DNA of 64,000 nucleotides, from positions 4,505,494 to 4,569,493 of the forward strand of contig NW_022098045.1 in the NCBI RefSeq assembly GCF_002288925.2. The letters run 5' to 3'. Both the position numbers and the translations under genes were made by a program. The notes beneath the pieces are model-generated. The model was not told where the DNA came from and did no database searches. It saw nothing but the letters and a program-made list of their open reading frames with translations. Origin of the DNA: Delphinapterus leucas. Its lineage: Eukaryota; Chordata; Mammalia; Artiodactyla; Monodontidae. This document shows positions 55,741 through 64,000 of this stretch, in pieces; position 1 is the stretch's first letter, and each line of letters starts with the position of its first letter.

Positions 55741-56182
55741 CTCCTTCATTCTTGTTGGATAGTTTTTCCAGATGTAGAATTCTTGGTTGACAGAATGTTT
55801 TTTTTCTTTCAGCATTTAAAATATGTCATCTCACTGCCTTCTGGTCTCTATGGTTTCTGATGAGAAATGGACTGTTATTCTTATTAAGAGCCTTTGTATA
55901 TGATAAGTCACTTCTCTCTCAGTGCTTTCAAGGTTCTCTCTTTGTCTCTGAATCTTGACTATTTGATTATTATCTATCTCTTTGAGTTTATCCTGCTTGA
56001 AGTTCACCGACCTTCTTGGATGTGTAGATCCATGTGCTCCATTAGATCTGGGAAGTTTTTGGTCATTATTTCTGTAAATATTCTTTCTATCCCTTTCTCT
56101 CTTTCTTTTCTCCTTCTGGGACTTGCATTATGAGCATATTACTTTATCTGGTGGTATCGCATAGGTCCCTTAGGCTCTGTGC

Positions 56183-56384
56183 TTTTTTTTTTTGTGGTAT
56201 GCGGGCCTCTCACAGTTGTGGCCTCTCCCGTTGTGGAGCACAGGCTCCGGACGTGCAGGCTCAGCGGCTGTGGCTCATGGGCCCAGCCACTCGGTGGCAT
56301 GTGGGATCTTCCCAGACCAGGGCATGAACCCATGTCCCCTGCATCGGCAGGCAGACTCTCAACCACTGTGCCACCAGGGAAGCC
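56183..56384 (-). mobile_element. CHR-type SINE, ~205-bp form, inserted in L1
   Basis: Antisense copy; CTGTGC followed by a T-run flanks both sides (56177-56182, 56385-56390). Confidence 0.9.
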
Positions 56385-57716
56385 CTGTGCTTTTTTCTTA
56401 ATTTTTTTTTTCTGCTCCTCAGACTCCATAATTTCAATTGCCCTATTTTCAGATTTGTTGATTCTTTCTTCTGCTGGCTCAAAACTTTTAATAAACCCCT
56501 CTAGTGAATTTTCCAGTTCAGTTTTTTACTTTTCAGCTCCAGAATTTATATTTGTCCCTTTTTGTAATTTCTATCTCTTTATTGATAGTCTCATTTTCTT
56601 CACACATCATTTTTCCCAGTTTCCTTTTATTCTTTGTGCATGGTTTCCTTTAGCTCTTTGAGCATATTTAAGATGGTTGATTTAACATCTTCATCTAGTA
56701 AGTCCAGTGAATATCTGGGTTTCCTCAGGAATGGTTTACTCTCAGTTTATTCTTTCTTTTTGAATGGACTGTATTTTCCCATTTCTTTGTATGCTTTATG
56801 ATTTGCTTGTTGTTGAAAACTAGACATTCTGAATATTATAACATAGGGACTCCAGAAATCTAATTCTCCCACTCCTCAGGAATTGTTGATTTTGCTTGTT
56901 GATGGCTGGAACCATCCGTTTGTTACCTTCCGAATATTTTTGCAAAGTGGGTATTCCTCGTTATGTGTGGTCACTGAAATTTCTTTCATTATCTCGTAGT
57001 CAGCCAGTGACCTGACGTATCTCTATAAATATAGGTAAAGAGAAGTAGAATGACACACAGAGCCTGCTCATTTTATTCAAAGTAAGTTTTATTCAAAGTA
57101 AATTTCAGGGAGTTATCTTTGAGACCTGAATCGAAGTTGAATTCCAGATATTATTTTTGGATTTCTTTTCTCAGAATAAGGTTAGATTTCATCCTTTGCA
57201 ATATATACTTAATTTATACTGGAAATAAGTAAATATTTGTTCATTTCTTTTACATGTCAGTGTCCACAACCTAATAACTATCCCCTTCTGATCCCACCAG
57301 TTGTTGGTACCTGAAGTCAGAATCTAAATGGTGTAATTTTGAAAACGTTCTTGGTTTACACCTTGCAGAGTCAAGAGGATCTGCAAGTCTTGAAATAGAG
57401 GAAATAGCAGATGCAACAGAAGTTAGCTTTTGAGAACTAAGAGCCCCTTTTGTATTGTACTATAGTACCACAAAAATCAAACTTGATTTTAAAATAAAAC
57501 ATATATACTTCCCTTGAAACAAAAAATGCCTATTATGTTCATAGCAAGCAAATGTTAACATATAGCATTTATACTAAGGCTTACTCTAAAAACTTTTTTA
57601 TTCTGTCTTCTGAGAATTCCTATCAGCTAAGAGGATTGTATAAAGTTTATTTTTTTGTAGTTTTTATTACAAAAATAATAATTGTTACTGTTTTGGTTTT
57701 CAAATTACAAAGTTGG

Positions 57717-58071
57717 GGGCTTCCTTGGTGGCGCAGTGGTTAAGAATCCACCTGTCAATGCAGGGCACACGGGCTCAAGCCCTGATCTGGGAATATCTCA
57801 CATGCTATGGAGCAACTAAGCCCGTGCGCCACAACTACTGATCCTGTGCTCTAGAGCCCATGAGCCACAACTACTGAAGCTCGTGTGCCACAACTGCTGA
57901 AGACTGCATGCCTAGAGCCCATGCTCTGCAACAACAGAAGCCACAGCCATGAGAAGCCCGTGCACCACAATGAAGAGTAGCCGCCGCTCGCCGCAACTAG
58001 AGAAAGCCTGCACACAGCAATAAAGACCCAATGCAGCCAAAAATCGATAAATAAAATAAACGAATTTTTAA
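57717..58071 (+). mobile_element. CHR-type SINE, long form
   Basis: Sense copy with a perfect 15-bp duplication AAATTACAAAGTTGG at 57702-57716 and 58072-58086. Confidence 0.93.
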
Positions 58072-59003
58072 AAATTACAAAGTTGGATATTTCAAACTAT
58101 ATTTGCTGCTCACTGCAAGATTCAAATGTACTTCTCCTGGTAGGAATGATGGTAGTGCTCCCAGTTGAAAATTGTGCTCTAACATTTCAACTCATATTAT
58201 AGTGTCTGCCATTGTGAATATATTCTGTCTTACTTTTCTTCTTCGGTATTTGTGGTATTTGTTAGTTAGGCTTTGCGGTTACTCGTGTAATTTGTGAAAA
58301 TTCATTTGTTACTTTATGAATTTTTATTTTGAGTGATTAGCTAGATGTATACATGTTAGTACTCATACTTCTGTTTCCCCCAATTTAATTGGGTTTTGTT
58401 TTTATATTCTAAAACACATATGAGATACTTCAGTATCTAATGATCTGTGACTTGGGATTTTAATGTTACTAGTATTTTCTATCTCAATCCATTCTTTCCC
58501 TCCAAGCTAAATAATTGTTTTACTTAGTCCCAGAGGTATGTTGAGTTATTTACAGAGATCTTTGTGTGTATATGGATGGTGTCTTGTCTACAGTGCTAAT
58601 TCTATGATTCTTGCTTCCTGGCCAAGGTGGACTTTTACACGCTCCCCAATAACAATCTCACTTATAGTTCAATTACTTTACTAGACAACTACTTCAGAAT
58701 CTGTTTTCTTCGTCACATCTTCCCTGAACACACTACAGTCCTAGGTCATCTCTCCTTTTCCTGAGTAACTCTTACACTTATTTTAGATTTTATAATGTTG
58801 ACTCTTTTATCCTACTTCTGTTAGTATTCCTTCTGAGTAATGATGAGCATCAATAAGGATGAGACAACGTGGATCCACATGCATTTCACTTATTTATACT
58901 GACTAGTCATCAGGAGATATAATTGCTCTGCAAGACCTAAATTCATTAGCATATATACTTAATAAAATTTCTTATAACTATAATCAAATTTTAAAGAATG
59001 AAT

Positions 59004-59363
59004 TGTTAAAGTAATTAAACAAGGAGGCCATTAGATTGAGATGGCTCTAATGCCTTGGTAGCCTACACAAGCAAACCAAAACCACAGTCAATGCACTTGA
59101 ATCTGAGAAAATGAAACTTAAGGACAGCTGATCACAATCAACCAACTAGGCTTTCCCAAGTAAGACAACTGTTTAAGTTATAGCCAATCAAATAATTTCC
59201 TTGCTTTGTTTCTGCATCTTCTCTATAAAAACCTTTCCCCTAGTTCCTGTCAGTGGAGTGTTTCTAACCACCTTTGGTTTGGCACTGTCTGATTTGAATT
59301 AATGTTTGCTCAAGTAAACTTTTGAAAAATATCAATGTGTGTGCCTCAGTTTACCTTTTAACA
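59004..59363 (+). mobile_element. Probable solo LTR, ERVL-like
   Basis: Begins TGTTAAAG and ends CTTTTAACA, giving inverted TGTTAAA/TTTAACA ends. It contains AGCCAATC (CCAAT), CTATAAAAAC (TATA) and AGTAAA as a possible poly(A) signal in the right order. No clear target duplication. Family not resolved. Confidence 0.55.
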
Positions 59364-60065
59364 GGACTATCCTTGTTCATTGTACAGAAGCTTCTCAAAC
59401 GCCTCCCAAGTACCACTATCAAGGTGGAGCTAGGTAGACCATACATTGTTCTGCCTCTGCTTATGGTCGACTTCATTACTATGTGGGCTTTTCTTAATAA
59501 AACACCATTAATAAGACGAGAAGTCCTATTACCTACACAATTTAGAGCGGCACATTCATGATTTAGTCTTAATTTTATCCCTATTCCATTTAGTCAAAAT
59601 GTGACTTTGATCTCTGTTCATCTCACATGATTGCAAGAATATAAGCATTCTTTAATTTTATCTTGAAAAAAGTTAATTTGTATCTCTGTAGGGTTTTAGT
59701 GATATTTATATATTCCTTTGAATTTAATACATTGTATTTCTACTAACTATATCTAAGATGTTTATCACTTCCAACATAATAGATTTCTTTATTGATCAGC
59801 ATTACTTAAAATACCAGTTATCTAAATATTAGTGCTTCCTACCTTTGGTTGCCAGTGACATTTTCTTTATATATGTGCTTTGTTTCCACTAGATTATAAT
59901 AATTTTAAGGTGAGGTACCATGTTGTTTTTGTTTGCCTCATTGGATCTTGAAGGTAGTAGGTGCACAGTAAGTATTCACTAAGTTGAATTTGATTGAATT
60001 GAGAATACTCCAAGAATCTTTCCCTTTCATCTCATATAATAATTTGAAGGAGGTCTTTAATTTCT

Positions 60066-60472
60066 TTTTTAAAATAATTTATTCCAGACTTAGATTCCTC
60101 TTTTTCTTTTTAATAAATTTATTTATTTTTATTTATTTATTTTTGGCTGCATTGGGTCTCTGTTGCTGCACACAGGCTTTCTCTAGTTGCAGTGAGCGGG
60201 GGTTATTCTTTGTTGTGGTGCGTGGGCTCATTGTGGTGGCTTCTCCTGTTGCACAGCATGGACTCTAGGTGCATGGGCTTCAGTAGTTGTGGCATGTGGG
60301 CTCAGTAGTTGTGGCTTGTGGGCTCTAGAGCACAGGCTCAGTAGTTGCGGCGCACAGGCTTAGTTGCTCCACGGCTGTGGGATATTCCCAGACCAGGACT
60401 CGAACCTGTGTTGCCTGCATTGGCAGGCAGATTCTTAACCACTGTGCCACCAGGGAAGTCCCAGGTCTTTAA
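60066..60472 (-). mobile_element. CHR-type SINE, long form with extended tail
   Basis: Antisense copy with a ~60-nt A/T-rich extension at its tail. Perfect duplication AGGTCTTTAATTTCT at 60051-60065 and 60473-60487 sets the limits. Confidence 0.92.
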
Positions 60473-61217
60473 TTTCTAACAACAGAGCAAGTTTGTGCCC
60501 TCAGTTGTTCTAGAAGTAAAAAAAAGAAAAGAAAAGGGTGGTATTATGGTTAATAAAATAGTTCAGATAGTCTTGAAATTCTAGGAATACCTTGGAAATA
60601 ATGACTATTAATATCTCCTTTAGGGCCCAGCTCTTGAAGTCAGCTCAGGTTTCTTAAATAAATCCCCAGGCTAGCCCAAGATTTCCAGTGTCATTTGCAT
60701 GTAAGTTTACCCAGACATGATATGCGTGTATTGATGTCCCTATGGCCTGAAGTGAATGCTCTGCAAACTGATATGGTCTGTTCAAGGTCTGTGATGAATT
60801 AGGACAGACTCACGGTTTTTAGCCATTTGGAGGTTACAGAGCTCTATGAGAATCTGGTAAAGGCTACAGATATGTGCACATTTGTACAATTTGCTTATAA
60901 TTTTAGGGAATTGTTGAGCCCTGAAAATCACACAGAGCAAGGTAAAAGTGTTCTGTTCTGGGAATGATGGCACTGCAAAGACTTTTTAACTCTCCTTAAG
61001 GTCAGATTGATGTTAAACTTTTTTCAGTTTCTCCTTTTTTTCTCCTCTTTTCCCATTCTAAAGTTAACTGAGGGAATTTCTCTCTTGCATCTGAGCCTAG
61101 GAAATGAGATGGCCATGTTATTCTGGCTCCAGTTAGATTTGAGTGTCCTGGGAAAATGTTGCATAATATGTAAACAACATGCTTGTCTGTATCACAAGGA
61201 AAATAAGACAAGTTATT

Positions 61218-61342
61218 TTTTATTTTGAAAGAAGTATCTCTCAGAATGAAACCCTGAGGGGCATGGATTTCCCCTCCTCTTAATAGCTATTGCTGCTATT
61301 AAAGCATTAGACTTAGTTTTAAAGCACTTTTATTTTTGAAAG
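61218..61342. other. Non-coding module, copy B
   Basis: Counterpart of 52068-52213 in the same orientation, with several internal gaps. Shares TTTTGAAAG, TCTCTC, ATGAAACC, TTTCCCCTCCTCTT and AGCTATTGCT. It is either a local duplication or two copies of an unrecognised old repeat. Confidence 0.5.
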
Positions 61343-61787
61343 TTATATAAACTCCTGCTTAAAACCTTAATTCCATTCCCGATAGGGACCTCTCATCATC
61401 TAGTAAACAGTTTGCCAGTACACATATTGTATATTTTAATGGGAGAAGGTCATCATTCCTTCTGTGCCTATCTGATGATTCAACAAAACTAGTAAGCTTC
61501 TCTTTATTTCCAAGTTTACTTTCTCCTAAGGTTTAAGAACTATCTAATGTCTTTGGAAGTTTGTCCTGTCCTTGGAGGGAACACTGATTTCCACAGGATT
61601 CTAGCTATGGCAAATGTCAGTAACTCATTTATTCATTTGGTTAACAAGTATTTATTGAGCATGACTGTGTGTCCAGTACTCTTGTAGATACCAAGGATAC
61701 AGTGGTAAGTTAGACAGGTATAGTCCCTGCTCTTATACAACTTTGTGGGGATAGAGAATAAACAGATAAATATATATTAAATATATA

Positions 61788-62024
61788 CAGTTGACCCTTG
61801 AACAACATAGGTTTGAACTGCATGAGCCCACTTATAAGCAGATTTTTTTTCAGTAAATACTACAGTACTACGCTGATCCGTGGCTGGTTGAAACCAGAGA
61901 TGTGGAACTGCGGGTACAGAGGAACCTCGGAACTGGAGGGCCAACTAGAAAATTATACTTGGATTTTTGTCTGCCTGGGGGGAGGTCGGCATGTCTAACT
62001 CCTACAATGTTCAAGGGTCAGCTG
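61788..62024. mobile_element. MER2-type (Tigger-related) DNA transposon
   Basis: Inverted ends CAGTTGACCCTTGAAC and GTTCAAGGGTCAGCTG with TA target duplications. 237 bp, non-autonomous, inserted into an older repeat. Confidence 0.88.
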
Positions 62025-63519
62025 TATTTACATGTAGTGATAAAGGCTATAAAGGAGGATAACGAGATAGAGAGTGATAGAAATGGTGCTATTTTCAATA
62101 GATTGGTGAGGAAAGCCTCTGAGAAGGTGATATTTGAGCAGAGATAAGGAATAAAAAACGAGCTTTGGAAGTGATGGGAATATGTTTGCTGTACTTGAGA
62201 AGCAGTAGGAGGCCAGTATGGAGGGAGTAGAAAGGCGGGGGTGGAGAGTGGTAGGAATGAGGTGGGAGATTTATGTGGAGCCTTACAGACTATGATGGAT
62301 TTTGGATTTCATGTGAAGTGTGGTGGAATTCTATTGGAAGGATAAAACCGGGGAGAAACATAATCTTATTTATGTTTTATAAATATTGCAATTACTGTTG
62401 TATAGTGAATAAACTGTAGCAGGCAAGAGGGTAAGTAGGGAGACTGATGACATACACATTATTATCTGGTGACCAGAAATACATTCACTAATAGTTCAAT
62501 GATTTTCAACACAAGGTATTAAGTTTTAGCCAGCATGGAGAAGTTCTGGTATCTATATGACTGTTTTCAATTCAGATCTTTCTTCAGAGATGATTAGTTT
62601 TATGAAGGTCACTGAGAACATAAATCCTAGCCCTTTAAGATTGACACTTAAAATTCAGTGTCTTTGAAAATTGCTTAAATTTTTTTCTTCTAATTAAAAA
62701 CAGTAAAGTATTCTGTATAGAAAACTTAGAAAATAGAATCAAAAAGAAATAAAATCATACATAATCCTATCACATAGAAATAGTATTTAAATTAACTTTT
62801 GACAGTTATTTCTCTTAGCAACATTTCTGGAAGATTTCTATTTCTACTTCTCTTTTATTTTGAGAAAACAGAGGCCCACACAAGCCTTAATGACTTATTA
62901 AGTATTGTATTCTTACTGCTCTATTGAGGTTCTCAGCCAGTCTCTGAATGGAGGAAGAACAGTGTTAGTTATCAACGTCTAGATATGGGACAGCAAATTA
63001 ACTATGTATGGTCTGACAAAGAAAATTGAGAGATAAAATTACAATCCTTTTTCTCTTTCCCATTGCCCCTTCTTTGTAAGAGGCCAATGTTCCTAAATCA
63101 GGTTGCAATATATTGATCACCGTGGGCCATTTATTTCCCCAGAAAAAGAGGTTCTCCCCCTGAGATTTACAACATGACCGTAATACTGTAGACATGTCCA
63201 TTTTGTTCTCTGTTACATCAAATTTTATTTGTGTACATCAAACATGGAGAGCTTTTTGCTCAGAAAAGACATTCTTCTTCACCTCTTATCTAACTTCCTT
63301 AGGAATAGAGACTTTTATTTTTTTAAATATCTGCCTAGACTTCTCTTTCTGAACTAGATTTCTGCATGAGCCTTGTTTTTTGGCTTATATTATAATTTAA
63401 AAAAAATCTCATTAAAAATTTTTTTTCTATTTGTGGAAGAGACAAGTACACTTTCCCTTCCAAGTTTATATCCCTCGTGGCAATTAAGAATGGCAATACC
63501 TTGTTCTGGACAAGTCAGT

Positions 63520-63740
63520 GTAGACTATAGTATTTAAGAGCCAGTATGCCACTTCCATCCTTCTCTTCCTGACATGGCAACCCTTGATTGAGATAGAGGG
63601 AGACTATATTCCTGAGTTAGCATAGAGGCCCTGACAACCTGCATGGAACTTTGAGTGAGCAAGAAATAAAGTTTCATTGTGTTAGGTCTTTAATATTTTG
63701 AGAACTTTGTTACTACAGCTTAGTCTAGCAATATTGTACA
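63520..63740 (+). mobile_element. Possible old LTR fragment
   Basis: GAGTGAGCAAGAAATAAAG followed by TTGTTACTACAGCTTAGTC resembles the 3' end of MaLR-type LTRs. Weak, diverged. Confidence 0.35.
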
Positions 63741-64000
63741 TTTTGGGGGGTATGTTTTATAATATGTGTATAGCTTATAAATAGTAATGATGGTGATGGC
63801 ATACTAAGAATAGAAATGCTCTCATGATCTAATTCCTGTCTGTCTGTCCAACATCATTTCCCACAATATCCATACCTCTAACTTTAAGCTTACATTCTTC
63901 CAGATTGAATATGCTGTTTCACACCTGTGTCTTTGTACATGCTCTTTCCTCTACTAGAATTCACTTTTATCCTTCTACCTATCAGATATATATGCGTCTT

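Larger units (their letters stand above)
55200..57060. mobile_element. Old L1 (L1M group) segment broken by two SINEs
   Basis: CTGCCTTCTGGTCTC, CCTTCTGGGACTTGCATTATG, TCTAGTGAATTTTCCAG and GTTGAAAACTAGACATTC are repeated-family sequence of ancient L1 copies. SINEs at 55396 and 56183 interrupt it; removing them restores one continuous block. Confidence 0.65.
52214..64000. other. Presumed ART3 first intron, no exon seen
   Basis: If the CpG island is the ART3 promoter, this is intron. Apart from the repeats listed I see no coding exon on either strand. The blocks at 52800-53230 and 61640-62310 look like copies of one unnamed old repeat. CXCL10 is not present up to the window end. Confidence 0.5.

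Noticed and set aside
60780..61000. Possible CXCL10 3' UTR
   Set aside because: The sequence (GGAGGTTACAGAGCTC and following) resembles an ancient dispersed repeat found in many 3' UTRs, and no chemokine exon follows on the minus strand.
1..64000. CRISPR array, operon, phage or bacterial feature
   Set aside because: Introns, SINEs, L1 and LTRs throughout show a mammalian nuclear genome; repeats are dispersed transposon copies, not regularly spaced units.

Overview
This window is nuclear DNA from a mammal, almost certainly a cetacean and probably a toothed whale. It holds about 28 tRNA-derived SINEs of the CHR type (cetacean/hippo/ruminant lineage), including roughly 11 copies of a ~205-bp form that reads TGAGAGTCCGCCTGCC and ends in GGCCCGCGTACCGC. 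It also carries cetartiodactyl L1 3' ends and the usual old mammalian L1, L2, MIR, MER, Tigger and LTR fossils. The coding content is two intact multi-exon genes, both on the minus strand, plus a CpG-rich promoter pointing the other way.

Layout. 1-3,379: intergenic sequence downstream of SDAD1, with three SINEs. 3,380-28,250: SDAD1, reconstructed completely as 22 coding exons (2,067 nt with stop, 688 aa) in correct phase with GT-AG introns. It is a nucleolar factor for 60S ribosomal subunit biogenesis. 28,190-28,360: its GC-rich promoter. 28,360-42,190: intergenic, repeat-dominated, no gene seen. 42,190-46,915: CXCL9 (MIG), four coding exons, 126 aa, intact. 46,950-47,135: the CXCL9 proximal promoter, with an interferon-gamma response element, two kappaB-like sites and a CCAAT box. 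47,500-49,205: an old L1 split by a solo LTR and by a SINE. 50,990-51,660: a CpG island on the plus strand, best read as the 5' promoter and non-coding first exon of ART3. From there to 64,000 the sequence would be the first ART3 intron, full of LTR, L1, SINE and DNA-transposon copies. The gene order SDAD1 - CXCL9 - (ART3 start) matches human 4q21.1. CXCL10 and CXCL11, which follow in human, are not visible before 64,000.

SDAD1 is a housekeeping gene and CXCL9 a strongly IFN-gamma-induced T-cell chemoattractant; they are neighbours rather than functional partners. The observations most worth a second look are regulatory: a 25-bp duplication in the CXCL9 5' UTR region carrying a perfect AP-1 site, a solo LTR about 0.9 kb upstream of CXCL9 in the same orientation, a duplicated non-coding module about 9.1 kb apart inside the presumed ART3 intron, and twin CACGTG boxes in a 29-bp tandem repeat at the end of an L2 beside the CpG island. 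Family names, the human comparison and functional roles come from general knowledge, not from a search.
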